Shown here: positions 34,511 through 43,500 of the stretch, in pieces
Numbering within the stretch: position 1 is the stretch's first letter
Layout: the number at the start of each line of letters is the position of its first letter
Assembly (NCBI GenBank): GCA_021845965.1
Contig: JAJZUZ010000008.1
Span: 1-43,500, forward strand
Reading direction: 5' to 3'
Source: Pseudomonadota bacterium
GTDB taxonomy: Bacteria > Pseudomonadota > Gammaproteobacteria > Burkholderiales > Burkholderiaceae_C
DNA: 43,500 nucleotides
Program-made: the position numbers and the translations under genes
Notes under the pieces: model-generated
Told to the model about the DNA's origin: nothing
Database searches by the model: none
The model's input: only the letters and a program-made list of their open reading frames with translations

Positions 34511-37006
34511 GTGGAAGAAGAATCGCGGCACGACGCGGGGGCGGACGATGAGCATCGGTACCGCGCCATGCTCGACCAGCTGCAGGCCTATGTCTACGTC
34601 AAGGACCTGCAGGGGCGCTATACCTATGTCAACGATTGGGCGTGCCGCTTCCTGGGGCGGCCGGCCGGGCAGATCATCGGGCGCACTGACCCGGAGCTGC
34701 TCGATCCAGAGCTCGCGGACCGGATGCGCGCCAGCGACCAGCAGGTGATGGCTGGCGGCCGGCCGCTGGGATACGAGACCCGTTTTGTTCCGCCGGGCGG
34801 CACGGAGGGGATCTGCCTGTGGACGGTCAAGCAGCCGCTGCGCGACGCGCAGGGGCGCATGATCGGCGTCTGCGGCGTCTCCACCGACATCACCGCGCGC
34901 AAGCGGCAGGAGGAGGAGCTGCTCACGCTGAAGAACCAGCGCGAGGCCACCCTGCGGGCCCTGCCCGACCTGATGTTCGAACTCGACGCCGAGGCCCGCT
35001 TCGTCGACTACCATTCGCCGCGCCAGGAGCTGCTGGCGCTGGCCCCCGAGAGCTTTCTCGGCCGCACCCTCACCGAGGTGCTGCCCCCGCGCGTGGCCCA
35101 GATCTGCATGGCCGCGCTGCGCGAGGCGCGCGAGCACGGTTACGCCTCCGGCCAGCAGTTCTGGCTCGATCTGCCCATCGGCCGTCACTGGTTCGAGCTG
35201 TCCGTGGCGCCCAAGGATGGCGACATGCATTCCCCGTCCGGCTACGTGGTGCTCTCGCGCGACATCACGGACCGCAAGAATGCCGAGCAGGCCCTGCAGC
35301 AGAGCGAGTCGCTGCTGCGCGCCATCCTGGACAACACGCCGCTGCAGTACTGGGCGCGCGACCTGGAGGGCCGCTGCATCATGGAGAACGCCCAGGTCGT
35401 CAAGCACTGGGGCAGCCTGCTGGGCACGCGGCCGCAGGACGCCAACGTCTCGCCGCAGGAGCTGACGCTCTGGCTGGACAACAACCACCGCGCGCTGCAG
35501 GGCGAAGTGGTCGAGGACGAGGTGATGTATGTGGTCGACGGCCAGCCGCGCAATTTCCTCAACGTGATTGCGCCCATCCGCGTGGATGGCAAGATCATCG
35601 GCGTGGTCGGCTTCAACCAGGACATCACCGAGCGCAAGGCGGCCGATGACCGCATCCGCAGCCTGGCCTTCTACGACCCGCTGACCGGCCTGCCCAACCG
35701 GCGCCTGATGTTCGACCGGCTCGGCCATGTGCTGGCCCTCAGTGCACGGCGCCAGCGCCAGGGGGCCTTGCTGCTGATCGATCTGGACAACTTCAAAATC
35801 CTCAACGACACCCAGGGCCACGAGGCCGGCGACCAGCTGCTGGTGGAAGTGGCCGCGCGGCTGCACGCCTGCATCCGGCACGGCGACACCGCGGCGCGCC
35901 TGGGCGGGGACGAATTCGTCGTCATCTTCGAGGACATCGACGGCCTGGGCGGCGGCGCCCCGCAGGCCGAGTTGCTGGCGCAGCACATCCTGCACCGGCT
36001 CAGCGAGCCCTACCAGCTCAGGACGGCGCAGGGCGGCGTCCTGACTTACCACTGCACCTCCAGCATCGGCATCACGCTGTTCGACAGCGACGCGGTGACG
36101 AGCGAGGAGCTGCTGCGGCGCAGCGACACCGCCATGTACCAGGCCAAGGCTTCCGGCCGCAACACCTTGCGCTTCTTCGATCCGCAGATGCAGCGGGCGG
36201 TGGCGGCGCGCGCCCTGCTGGAATCGGATCTGCGCCGCTCCCTGGCGCAGGAGAACTTCGTGCTCTACGTGCAGCCGCAGGTGGATGCGCAGGAGCGCAT
36301 CACCGGTGCCGAGGTGCTGCTGCGCTGGCAGCATCCCGAGCGCGGCGTCGTGTTGCCGGGGGAGTTCATCGCGCTGGCGGAGGAGACCAGCCTGGTGGTG
36401 CCGCTGGGGCACTGGGTGCTGGAGCAGGCCTGCCGGCACCTGGCCGACTGGGCGCAGGATCCGCTCATGGACGGGCTGACCCTGTCGGTCAACGTCAGCG
36501 CGCGCCAGCTGCACCAGCCTTCCTTCGTGGAGCAGCTGCGCAAGCTGTTCCAGGCCAGCGGCGCGCCGCCACAGCGGCTCAAGGTCGAGCTCACCGAAGG
36601 GGTGCTGCTGGAACACAGCGAGGCCGTGATCGGCCGCCTGCAGGAACTCAAGGAGCTGGGGCTGTGCTTTGCGCTGGACGACTTCGGCACCGGCTACTCC
36701 TCGCTGGTGTACCTGAAGCGGCTGCCGATCGACCAGCTCAAGATCGACCAGTCTTTCGTGCGCGACGTGCTGACCGATCCGAACGACGCCGTCATCGCGC
36801 GCACCATCGTGGCCCTGGCCGACAGCCTGGGCCTCGGGGTCATTGCCGAAGGCGTCGAGACACCGGCACAGCGCGACTTCCTGGCCGGCCACGGCTGCCG
36901 GGCCTACCAGGGCTACCTGTTCGGCCGCCCCATGCCGGTGGAGGATTTCCGTGCCCTGGTGCATGCCGGTGCCCACCGGGCCCGGCAACTCGCCTCCGAA
37001 GCCTGA
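34511..37006 (+). CDS. Cyclic-di-GMP regulator: three PAS domains, GGDEF and EAL
   Basis: The 831-residue product has three PAS units (about 16-130, 142-262, 268-385), each ending in a D-I-T-x-R-K type block. A diguanylate cyclase domain follows with intact GGDEF near residue 467 and an inhibitory RHGD site five residues upstream, then an EAL domain (about 570-815). The EAL motif reads EVL, a common variant that keeps the metal-binding glutamate; NVSARQL, ELTEG, DDFGTGYSS, KIDQSF and EGVET are also present. Both synthesis and breakdown of cyclic-di-GMP are therefore possible. No membrane segment or sensor cofactor is evident. The GTG at 34511 after GGAGGTGGGG is a likely start. Confidence 0.92.
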   Translation: MEEESRHDAGADDEHRYRAMLDQLQAYVYVKDLQGRYTYVNDWACRFLGRPAGQIIGRTDPELLDPELADRMRASDQQVMAGGRPLGYETRFVPPGGTEGICLWTVKQPLRDAQGRMIGVCGVSTDITARKRQEEELLTLKNQREATLRALPDLMFELDAEARFVDYHSPRQELLALAPESFLGRTLTEVLPPRVAQICMAALREAREHGYASGQQFWLDLPIGRHWFELSVAPKDGDMHSPSGYVVLSRDITDRKNAEQALQQSESLLRAILDNTPLQYWARDLEGRCIMENAQVVKHWGSLLGTRPQDANVSPQELTLWLDNNHRALQGEVVEDEVMYVVDGQPRNFLNVIAPIRVDGKIIGVVGFNQDITERKAADDRIRSLAFYDPLTGLPNRRLMFDRLGHVLALSARRQRQGALLLIDLDNFKILNDTQGHEAGDQLLVEVAARLHACIRHGDTAARLGGDEFVVIFEDIDGLGGGAPQAELLAQHILHRLSEPYQLRTAQGGVLTYHCTSSIGITLFDSDAVTSEELLRRSDTAMYQAKASGRNTLRFFDPQMQRAVAARALLESDLRRSLAQENFVLYVQPQVDAQERITGAEVLLRWQHPERGVVLPGEFIALAEETSLVVPLGHWVLEQACRHLADWAQDPLMDGLTLSVNVSARQLHQPSFVEQLRKLFQASGAPPQRLKVELTEGVLLEHSEAVIGRLQELKELGLCFALDDFGTGYSSLVYLKRLPIDQLKIDQSFVRDVLTDPNDAVIARTIVALADSLGLGVIAEGVETPAQRDFLAGHGCRAYQGYLFGRPMPVEDFRALVHAGAHRARQLASEA

Positions 37007-37023
37007 GCCGGGCGTCCGCGCGA

Positions 37024-38229
37024 CTACATCATGGCGTAGCGCTTCTTGGCCTGCACCGCATTCACGATGTAGCCGCGCGTCTCGGCGTAGGGCAGCCGGG
37101 TGCGCAGCGTGTGGTAGACCTCGTCGGCACGCATGCCGTTGATGGCCCTGAGCGCCTCGCTCTGCCGCGTGCCCGCGTTGGTGGATTTGCTGAAGGCGCG
37201 CATCACGTTGCTGGGGCCGGTGTTGTAGGCGCAGATGGCGCAGTACTCGCGCGCCACCGGGTCGTGGATTTCGCGCAGCGGGCTGTCATACAGCAGCACG
37301 CCCAGATAGGTCGAGCCGAGCTCGATGTTGTTCTCCGGCACGAAGAGGAAGTCCCGGCTCGGGATCAGGTCCTCGCCGCGGCTCTTGCGGTAGGCCTCGC
37401 GGCCGCCGCTGGCGGGCACCAGCTGCATCATGCCGTAGGCCGGCGCGCTGGAGACCGCGTAGGGATTGAACGAACTCTCGATGCGGATGATGGCGTAGAC
37501 CAGGCTGCGGCTGAGCTTGTTGTCCTCGGCATTCTTGCGCACGATGGTGGCGTACTGCAGCGCCTTCTTGTCGATGAAGGCGTTGACCATGTGCATCTGC
37601 ACGAAGTGGACGGTCTTGCTCACGCCGTTGACGTCGATGCTGCGCTGCTGCAGGCGGTTGTTGACCAGGTAGTCGGCGTAGCGCTCCACGTCCTCGCGCG
37701 TCCTGATGACGGCATTGTTCTCGTCCACCACCAGGTCCTGCAGGTAGGGCTGCCCGGTCAGTTCCACCTCCTTGTCGGAAAAGAGGTCGACGGCACCGGG
37801 GTCGCCGGGCGTCAGCAGCGCCACCACCGTGGCACGGCGCAGCTTGTCCTTCACCGTGTCGTCGTCGAGGTGCTCGATGAGGATGGTGCCGGCGTCATAG
37901 TCCACCACCACGCGGTTCCTGTAGTTCTCCGTGTACTTCACGTAGCGCGTGCGGCTGGGCAGCGTGCCGGCTTCGCGCTGCCCCCACTGTGCGCCGCTCT
38001 CCTTGCGCAGATTGCCGGTGAGGCGGTCGTATTCCGCCTTGATGCGGCGCAGGTCCGACAGGGCCAGCTGCGGGTTGTAGCGGTAGGCATTGACGCGGCT
38101 TTGCGCCAGATTGCGCAGCGCCGATTCGGGGTTGCGCGCGGTGGCCACGTTGACGATCTGGCTGGTGCTGCAGCCTGCCAGGGGCAGGGCACCGGCCGCG
38201 AGCAGGAGTCTGCGCCGGCTCACGTCCAT
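37024..38229 (-). CDS. Membrane-bound lytic murein transglycosylase, MltC-like lipoprotein
   Basis: The 401-residue product begins with a twin-arginine-like and lipoprotein signal (DVSRRRLLLAAGALPLAGCS) with a lipobox cysteine. A domain like the DUF3393 part of MltC follows, then a soluble lytic transglycosylase domain with the catalytic glutamate in IIRIESSFNPYAVS (about residue 250), AYGMMQLVPA and AYNTGPSNV. It should cut peptidoglycan in the periplasm while attached to the membrane. The ATG at 38229 follows GGGAG by seven bases; the longer reading is outside the family. It is convergent with the GGDEF-EAL gene, 17 bases apart. Confidence 0.92.
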   Translation of the reverse strand: MDVSRRRLLLAAGALPLAGCSTSQIVNVATARNPESALRNLAQSRVNAYRYNPQLALSDLRRIKAEYDRLTGNLRKESGAQWGQREAGTLPSRTRYVKYTENYRNRVVVDYDAGTILIEHLDDDTVKDKLRRATVVALLTPGDPGAVDLFSDKEVELTGQPYLQDLVVDENNAVIRTREDVERYADYLVNNRLQQRSIDVNGVSKTVHFVQMHMVNAFIDKKALQYATIVRKNAEDNKLSRSLVYAIIRIESSFNPYAVSSAPAYGMMQLVPASGGREAYRKSRGEDLIPSRDFLFVPENNIELGSTYLGVLLYDSPLREIHDPVAREYCAICAYNTGPSNVMRAFSKSTNAGTRQSEALRAINGMRADEVYHTLRTRLPYAETRGYIVNAVQAKKRYAMM

Positions 38230-38320
38230 GCCTGGCTCCCTGCTGGCATTGCACGAGGGTTGCTCATCCATGGTCTGTGATTGTGCGCTCCTGGGCATGC
38301 CTTGGCCGTGACGAGATGTA

Positions 38321-39310
38321 TCAGCGCGATCGAGGTGCCGGGCCGGCCTCACTCGCCCGTGCCCAGCTGCGCACCAGTGCCAGCACCTGCGGCAGCGCAT
38401 CGGGTGCATCGCAGGCCACGACTTGGCGCTGCGGCATGGAACGCAGCCAGGTGATCTGGCGCTTGGCGAGCTGGCGTGTGGCATAGATGCCGCGCTCGCG
38501 CAGCTCGGCCAGCGGGAAGGCACCATCCAGTGCCTCCCAGGCCTGCCGGTAGCCGACGCAACGCATGGAGGGCAGATCCGGGTGCAGGTCACCGCGTGCG
38601 CGCAGGGCCCGCACCTCGTCGAGGAAGCCCGCCGCGAGCATGGCGTCGAAGCGCTGCGCGATGCGCGCGTGCAGCCAGGCGCGGTCGGTCGGCTCCAGCG
38701 AGATCAGCGTGGTGGCGCACGCCGCGGCCGAGGGCGGCGCCTCGTCCTGGCGCGTATGGAAGCTGGACATCGGCCGGCCCGAGACACGAAAGACTTCCAG
38801 CGCGCGCTGGATGCGCTGCGCGTCGTTGGGTGCCAGGCGCTGCGCCGTCACCGGATCGACACGCTGCAGTTCGGCGTGCAGAGCCGGCCAACCCCGGCTC
38901 CTGGCTTCGATTTCGATGGCCGCACGCACCTGCACATCGGCGCGCGGCATGTCGTCCAGGCCGTCGAACAGCGCCTTGAAGTACAGCATGGTGCCGCCGA
39001 CCAGCAGCGGGTGGCGGCCGCGCGCGTGGATCTCGTGCGCCAGCTGCGTCGCGTCGCGCACAAACTCGGCGGCACTGTAGGCCTGCAGCGGGTCGCGGAT
39101 GTCGATCAGGTGGTGCGGCACCGCCGCCAGCTCGGCCGCGCTGGGCTTGGCCGTGCCGATGTCCATGCCGCGGTAGACCAGGGCTGAATCGACGCTGATG
39201 ATCTCCACCGGCAGCTCGGCCGCGATGGCCAGCGCCGCCGCGGTCTTGCCGCTGGCCGTGGGACCGGCGAGGGCGAGGCAGCGCGGGAAGTCAGTGCGGG
39301 AGCTTTCCAT
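38321..39310 (-). CDS. miaA: tRNA dimethylallyltransferase
   Basis: The 329-residue enzyme adds the dimethylallyl group to A37 of tRNAs reading UNN codons. It shows the P-loop GPTASGKT (residues 16-23), [18 protein letters not shown], and [27 protein letters not shown] near the C-terminus is also typical. Its start overlaps the end of the transporter gene upstream by 20 bases, so the two are co-transcribed. Usual partners mutL and hfq are not adjacent here. Confidence 0.97.
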   Translation of the reverse strand: MESSRTDFPRCLALAGPTASGKTAAALAIAAELPVEIISVDSALVYRGMDIGTAKPSAAELAAVPHHLIDIRDPLQAYSAAEFVRDATQLAHEIHARGRHPLLVGGTMLYFKALFDGLDDMPRADVQVRAAIEIEARSRGWPALHAELQRVDPVTAQRLAPNDAQRIQRALEVFRVSGRPMSSFHTRQDEAPPSAAACATTLISLEPTDRAWLHARIAQRFDAMLAAGFLDEVRALRARGDLHPDLPSMRCVGYRQAWEALDGAFPLAELRERGIYATRQLAKRQITWLRSMPQRQVVACDAPDALPQVLALVRSWARASEAGPAPRSR

Positions 39311-40523
39311 GCTTTTGCACCAGGGTCCAGGCCGACAGCGCGATCATCACGCTCCAGAAGCACACGCCGTACATCAGCGGGCGCACCGTGCCGTCCATCA
39401 CCTGGCCCAGCACGCTGCCCATGACAAAGGAGGTTGCGGCCATCAGGAAGCCGTTGAGCGCCGAGGCCGCGCCGGCCGAATAGGGGAAGGGGCTCACCGC
39501 GCCGCTCTGGCTGCAGGGCTGGTGCACGCCGTGCGCCAGCATGAAGAGGTAGAAGGGCAGCATGATGGCCCAGCCATTGTGCAGGCCCATCAGCGCAAAC
39601 AGCCCCATCAGCGTGCCGCCGGTCAGCGTGAAACCCGCCGCGATGGCCACCGTGCGCTGCACGCCCCAGCGCGGCAGCAGGCGACGGCAGATCAGCGTGC
39701 CGACGATGTAGGTGCCCGAGATGCTGCTCATGAGCAGACCGTAGGACGGGCGCGACACCCCCAGCACCTGGATGAAGACGAAGGACGAGGACGCCAGCAC
39801 CGTGAACAGCCCGCCGTAGGAGGCCGCCGACAGCGCCGAATAGGCCCAGAAAGTCGGGTGGCGCACGATGCCGCGCCAGGTGTGCAGCAGCGTGGCTGGC
39901 TGCAGCGCCTGCGGGTTCTTCTGCGCCAGGCTCTCCTGGAAGCGCAACGCCACCAGCGCCAGCGCGCCGGCGGCGAACACCGCCGGTGCCAGCAGGGCCA
40001 CGCGCCAGCCGGCCCAGCCGGCCAGCAGGCCACCCAGCGGCCCGCTCAGGCAGGCAATGACGCCCAGGCCGGTGAGGCCCTTGGACATGACACGCGCGCC
40101 GTCCACCGGGCGGTACAGATCACGCACGATGGCGCGCGCGCACATCACCGCCGCGCCCATGGCGGCCCCTTGCAGGATGCGCGCCAGGATCAGCGCCTCC
40201 ATGGTCGGCGCCAGCGTGCTGGCGACCGAGGCCAGCACGTAGGCGCCCAGGCCCCAGAGCAGGACGGGGCGGCGGCCATAGCGGTCCGACAGCGGCCCCC
40301 AGACCAGCTGCGAGAGGCCGAAGGCCAGCAGCAGCGCGGAGAGCGTGAGCTGCGCCTGCGCCAGCGTGGCGCCCAGGCTTTCGGTGAGGCCGGGCAGCGC
40401 GGGCAGGTAGAGATCGGTGGTGACCGGCTGCAGCCCCAGCAGCAGGGACAGCACGAAGACGATCAGGGCGGGCGACATGGCCGGCGCGGCGGACGCGGCC
40501 GGGGCGGGAGACGACACGGACAT
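39291..40523 (-). CDS. MFS drug-resistance transporter, Bcr/CflA type
   Basis: The 410-residue product has about twelve hydrophobic helices. The early block [20 protein letters not shown] and [19 protein letters not shown], with the MFS motif between helices 2 and 3, are typical of the Bcr/CflA multidrug exporter group, which uses proton antiport. A short Ala/Pro-rich N-terminus precedes helix 1. The substrate cannot be known from sequence. The gene overlaps miaA by 20 bases and lies 59 bases after gdhA in the same direction. Confidence 0.9.
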   Translation of the reverse strand: MSVSSPAPAASAAPAMSPALIVFVLSLLLGLQPVTTDLYLPALPGLTESLGATLAQAQLTLSALLLAFGLSQLVWGPLSDRYGRRPVLLWGLGAYVLASVASTLAPTMEALILARILQGAAMGAAVMCARAIVRDLYRPVDGARVMSKGLTGLGVIACLSGPLGGLLAGWAGWRVALLAPAVFAAGALALVALRFQESLAQKNPQALQPATLLHTWRGIVRHPTFWAYSALSAASYGGLFTVLASSSFVFIQVLGVSRPSYGLLMSSISGTYIVGTLICRRLLPRWGVQRTVAIAAGFTLTGGTLMGLFALMGLHNGWAIMLPFYLFMLAHGVHQPCSQSGAVSPFPYSAGAASALNGFLMAATSFVMGSVLGQVMDGTVRPLMYGVCFWSVMIALSAWTLVQKHGKLPH

Positions 40524-40582
40524 CCGCCCGAGGGTACCAGATCAACACCCGGTGCCACCCCTGGCGGCGGGGCGTCGCTGCC

Positions 40583-41926
40583 TCAGATCACGCCCTGCGC
40601 CAGCATCGCATCGGCCACCTTCACGAAGCCGGCCACGTTGGCGCCGTCCACATAACTCACGCTGCCGTCCTCGCGCCGGCCGTGGCGCAGGCAGGCGGCG
40701 TGGATGCTGCGCATGATGCCGTGCAGGCGCGCGTCCACCTCCTCGCGCGTCCAGCTCAGGCGCATGGCGTTCTGGCTCATCTCCAGGCCCGAGGTGGCCA
40801 CGCCGCCGGCGTTGCTGGCCTTGCCCGGAGCGTAGGGCACGCGCGCTGCCTCGAAGACCTGCACCGCCTCCAGCGTACAGGGCATGTTCGCGCCCTCGGC
40901 CACGCATTTCACGCCGTTGGCCACCAGGGCGCGGGCGTTCTCGCCGTCCAGCTCGTTCTGGGTGGCGCAGGGCAGGGCCACGTCCATCGCCACGCTCCAG
41001 GGCCGGGCGCCGGCGTGGAAGCGGGCGCCCGCGCGCTGCGCGTAGTCGCTGATGCGGCCGCGCTGCTGGTTCTTGATGTCCTTGAGCAGGGCGAGCTTCT
41101 CGGGGGTAAAGCCGGCCTCGTCGACCGCGGTGCCGCCCGAGTCCGAGACGGTGATGACCTTCGCCCCCAGGTCCATGGCTTTCTCGATGGTGTGCTGCGC
41201 CACATTGCCCGAGCCCGAGACGCCCACGCGCAGGCCATCCAGGCGCAGGCCCTGCTGACGCAGCATCTCCTCGGCAAAGTAGATCAGCCCATAGCCCGTG
41301 GCCTCGGTGCGCACCAGCGAGCCGCCGTAGGTCAGCCCCTTGCCGGTGAACACGCCGTCGGCGCGGTTGCTCAGCTTCTTCATCATGCCGGTGAGAAAAC
41401 CCACCTCGCGCGCGCCCACACCGATGTCACCCGCCGGCACGTCGGTGTCGGCGCCGATGTGGCGGAACAGCTCGGTCATGTAGGCCTGGCAAAAGCGCAT
41501 GATCTCGCCATCGCTGCGCCCCTTGGGGTTGAAGTCCGCGCCGCCTTTGCCGCCACCCAGCGGCAGCGTGGTGAGCGCGTTCTTGAAAGTCTGCTCGAAG
41601 GCCAGGAACTTCATGATCGAGAGGTTCACAGACGGGTGGAAGCGCAGGCCGCCCTTGTAGGGGCCGATGGCCAGGCTGTGCTGCACGCGGTAGCCGCGGT
41701 TGATCTGCACTTCGCCGCGGTCGTCCACCCAGCTGACGCGGAACATCAACGCGCGGTCCGGCTCCACCAGCCGCTCCAGCAATCCCTGCGCGGTGTAGTG
41801 CGGATGCTGGCTGAGGAAAGGCCAGAGGCTGGCCATCACCTCGCTCACGGCCTGCAGGTATTCAGGCTGGTCCGGGTTGTTCCTGGCCAGGGTTTGCAGA
41901 AAATCCTGGTGCGAGGCGTACTTCAT
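40583..41926 (-). CDS. gdhA: NADP-type glutamate dehydrogenase
   Basis: The 447-residue product is the usual length of hexameric bacterial glutamate dehydrogenase, which makes glutamate from 2-oxoglutarate and ammonium. Visible blocks are GPYKGGLRFHPSVN, LPLGGGKGGADFNPKGRSD with the catalytic lysine, PAGDIGVGAREVGFLTG and the dinucleotide site VSGSGNVAQHTIEKA. The GSGNVA form agrees with the NADP enzymes, but cofactor use is not proven. It is divergent from the rhodanese gene. Confidence 0.96.
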   Translation of the reverse strand: MKYASHQDFLQTLARNNPDQPEYLQAVSEVMASLWPFLSQHPHYTAQGLLERLVEPDRALMFRVSWVDDRGEVQINRGYRVQHSLAIGPYKGGLRFHPSVNLSIMKFLAFEQTFKNALTTLPLGGGKGGADFNPKGRSDGEIMRFCQAYMTELFRHIGADTDVPAGDIGVGAREVGFLTGMMKKLSNRADGVFTGKGLTYGGSLVRTEATGYGLIYFAEEMLRQQGLRLDGLRVGVSGSGNVAQHTIEKAMDLGAKVITVSDSGGTAVDEAGFTPEKLALLKDIKNQQRGRISDYAQRAGARFHAGARPWSVAMDVALPCATQNELDGENARALVANGVKCVAEGANMPCTLEAVQVFEAARVPYAPGKASNAGGVATSGLEMSQNAMRLSWTREEVDARLHGIMRSIHAACLRHGRREDGSVSYVDGANVAGFVKVADAMLAQGVI

Positions 41927-42024
41927 GCAACGGTCTCCGGGGGCTGTTCACGTTGAAGGACATTGTGCCGTGTCTCACCGGCTGCCCTCGGTCGCGGCGG
42001 GCATCACCCGTTCGGGTAGTGGCG

Positions 42025-42038
42025 GCCGCGATCGCGGC
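42025..42038. promoter_or_regulatory. Palindrome in the gdhA-rhodanese divergent region
   Basis: GCCGCGATCGCGGC is a perfect 14-base palindrome. Nearby are a short hairpin ACCCG-TT-CGGGT (42006-42017) and a direct repeat TCGCGGCGGGC (41992-42002 and 42032-42042). It may be an operator or simply GC-rich symmetry; no regulator is indicated. Confidence 0.25.
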
Positions 42039-42076
42039 GGGCTAGCATGCCGACGAAGGCCAGCACGCATCGCTCC

Positions 42077-42541
42077 ATGAAACGCTACACCGACCTCGTC
42101 GCCGACTGTCTGCAGACGGTGAAGGAAATCATGCCCTGGGACCTGGCGGACAAGCTGCGCCAGCCCGCGTCGCCCCTGCTGCTGGACATCCGCGAGCCCT
42201 GGGAATTCGAGGCCCTGCACATCGCCGGTTCCCTCAATGTGCCGCGCGGCCTCCTGGAATCCGCCTGCGACTGGGACTACGACGACACCGTGCCGGCGCT
42301 GGCCGGCGGGCGGGCGCGCGAGATCGTCCTCATCTGCCGCTCCGGCAACCGCAGCGTGCTGGCCGCCCACACGCTGCAGCAGATGGGCTTTGCCAACGTC
42401 GTCTCGCTCAAGACCGGCGTGCGCGGCTGGAATGATTTCGAGCAGCCGCTGGTGGATGGGGCGGGCCAGGCCGTGCCCATCGACCACGCCGATGAGCTGC
42501 TCGCCAACCGCGTGCGGCCGGACCAGCGCCGCCCTGGCTGA
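42077..42541 (+). CDS. Rhodanese-like sulfurtransferase
   Basis: The 154-residue product is a single rhodanese domain: LLLDIREPWEFEALHIAGSL, the active-site loop CRSGNRS with catalytic cysteine, and GFANVVSLKTGVRGWNDF. It should move sulfane sulfur between thiols in the cytoplasm. I prefer ATG 42077 (MKRYTDLV) because it fits the short family N-terminus; an ATG at 42047 adds ten residues. The next gene starts 13 bases later. Confidence 0.88.
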   Translation: MKRYTDLVADCLQTVKEIMPWDLADKLRQPASPLLLDIREPWEFEALHIAGSLNVPRGLLESACDWDYDDTVPALAGGRAREIVLICRSGNRSVLAAHTLQQMGFANVVSLKTGVRGWNDFEQPLVDGAGQAVPIDHADELLANRVRPDQRRPG

Positions 42542-42554
42542 TAGGATGGTCGCC

Positions 42555-42974
42555 ATGGCCTTGTTCAGGAACCTCAAGCTCCGGCACCGTCTGCTGGTGG
42601 CCCTGTTTTTCGCCGCGCTGGCCGGCGGCTGGCTGCTGTGGAACTACAAGCGTCCCGTCGCCGTGACCACGCCTTTCGACCCCCTGGCGTGGAAGCAGCC
42701 CGCCGCGGACGGCAGCAATGACCCCGCTTGTGTGCGCAACGCCATGGCGCTGGACCTGGTCGACAAGAACCGGCTCAAGGGCAAGACCGCGCAGCAGGTC
42801 ACGGAACTGCTGGGCGCGCCCGGCGAGCAGGGCCCCGGCTACTGGACCTACCACCTGGGCCAGTGCCCTGGCATGGGCTGGAACGACAGCGATCTGCGCC
42901 TGACCTTCGATGCCGCCATGGCCCAGGTGCAGGGCGCCACCGTCGAACACGTGGCGGTGCCGGAGAGCCGCTAA
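42555..42974 (+). CDS. Membrane-anchored small protein with a BamE/SmpA-like fold, function unknown
   Basis: The 139-residue product has one N-terminal hydrophobic segment (LLVALFFAALAGGWLLW, about residues 13-29) and a soluble part of about 105 residues. DKNRLKGKTAQQVTELLGAP followed by YWTYHLG and LRLTFD recalls the helix-helix-strand pattern of small BamE/SmpA-type proteins. There is no lipobox, so it would be anchored by the helix. The ATG at 42555 follows AGGA by eight bases; ATG 42546 is possible. It lies between the rhodanese and another unknown gene, all in one direction. Confidence 0.65.
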   Translation: MALFRNLKLRHRLLVALFFAALAGGWLLWNYKRPVAVTTPFDPLAWKQPAADGSNDPACVRNAMALDLVDKNRLKGKTAQQVTELLGAPGEQGPGYWTYHLGQCPGMGWNDSDLRLTFDAAMAQVQGATVEHVAVPESR

Positions 42975-42991
42975 CCCGCGAGCCCCGCACC

Positions 42992-43447
42992 ATGACCCGG
43001 CGTCTGGACGACGGTGAGTGGATCGCCCACGGTTCCGAGGCGCTGTGCCTGCTGCCGCTGAACCTGGCCGAGGTAGGGCAGCGGCTGGGTTGGCGCGCCG
43101 CACCGAATGCCGGGCACGCTCTGCTGCAGCTGGAAGGGGATGTGTTGCGTCTGGAGGAGCAGCCAGGCGCGGGACTCGTGCAGGTGTGGGTCCGCGGCGA
43201 TGTGCAGGCGCCGGGGCGTTGCCTGTTGCCGCTGTGCGCGGTGCTGGGCCTGCGGCGTGACGAATTGCCCTGGGTTGCGGCTGAGCTCGGCCCCAAGCGC
43301 TGGCTGTTGCTGCGGCGGGACGACAACGGCAATCGGGTGCCGATGTGGTACTTCCGGGAGCGTGGGCCGGCCGAGGCGGTGGCGCAGAGTTTCGCGGCCC
43401 GCGGGCACAAGCAGGTCTACGAAGTCGAGGCGGCGGACAGCACCTGA
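42992..43447 (+). CDS. Protein of unknown function
   Basis: The 151-residue product has no signal peptide, membrane segment or motif that I recognise. It contains WVRGDVQAPGRCLLPLCAVL and a basic patch PKRWLLLRRDDNGNRVPMWY. It starts 17 bases after the BamE-like gene and is probably co-transcribed. The GC-rich codon use is like its neighbours, which supports a real gene. The last 53 bases of the window after it hold nothing that I can identify. Confidence 0.55.
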   Translation: MTRRLDDGEWIAHGSEALCLLPLNLAEVGQRLGWRAAPNAGHALLQLEGDVLRLEEQPGAGLVQVWVRGDVQAPGRCLLPLCAVLGLRRDELPWVAAELGPKRWLLLRRDDNGNRVPMWYFRERGPAEAVAQSFAARGHKQVYEVEAADST

Positions 43448-43500
43448 GTTCGCGAGGCTGTGGGCGACCGCTTGCGCCGCTCCGGTCAGATGGCGCTAGC

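Overview
The window is a GC-rich, densely coded stretch of a bacterial chromosome. It most resembles the order Burkholderiales, probably Comamonadaceae. The basis is the gene order rpsO-pnp-quinone oxidoreductase-tpiA-secG-tRNA-Leu(GAG)-nuoA to nuoN-DUF2818-NUDIX-DUF1178, with separate nuoC and nuoD, together with protein features typical of that group. This assignment rests on recalled synteny, not on a search. I see no insertion sequence, prophage, CRISPR array or rRNA, and no gene-free stretch longer than about 300 bases.

Left part (1-5820): the C-terminal part of a class I aminotransferase, then rpsO and pnp with a structured intergenic leader, a zinc-independent quinone oxidoreductase, tpiA, secG and a leucine tRNA. 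Middle (5874-20806): a complete fourteen-gene complex I operon (nuoA-N) and a DUF2818 membrane protein, mostly packed with 1-4 base overlaps or short gaps. The compactness is broken by palindromic or repeated DNA in the pnp-qor, nuoA-nuoB, nuoC-nuoD and nuoI-nuoJ gaps. The nuoC-nuoD gap is the most striking: the first 35 bases of nuoD are present twice, separated by a hairpin-forming insert, which leaves a 41-codon leader ORF that starts like NuoD and stops just before the real nuoD.

Right part (20814-43447): housekeeping and accessory genes in both orientations. They include a NUDIX hydrolase, DUF1178, a PagL-like outer-membrane barrel divergent from a small membrane protein with an HExxH motif, an ABC exporter, CheV, an Ada-like AraC/methyltransferase fusion and two unknown small genes. 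A stress block follows at about 27.9-34.3 kb: NAD-malic enzyme, an HPF-cold-shock fusion, a CBS protein, CapA-RtcB-archease and Hsp20. Each of the two divergent intergenic regions in this block holds one FNR/Anr-type dyad (TTGA-N6-TCAA), at 29653-29666 and 33793-33806. These are placed at distances that fit activation of the flanking genes. I infer a low-oxygen or energy-stress module that joins ribosome protection, RNA ligation, protein holding and anaplerotic carbon flow. The last part holds a PAS-PAS-PAS-GGDEF-EAL regulator, a lytic transglycosylase, miaA, a Bcr/CflA-type exporter, gdhA, a rhodanese and two small genes of unknown function.
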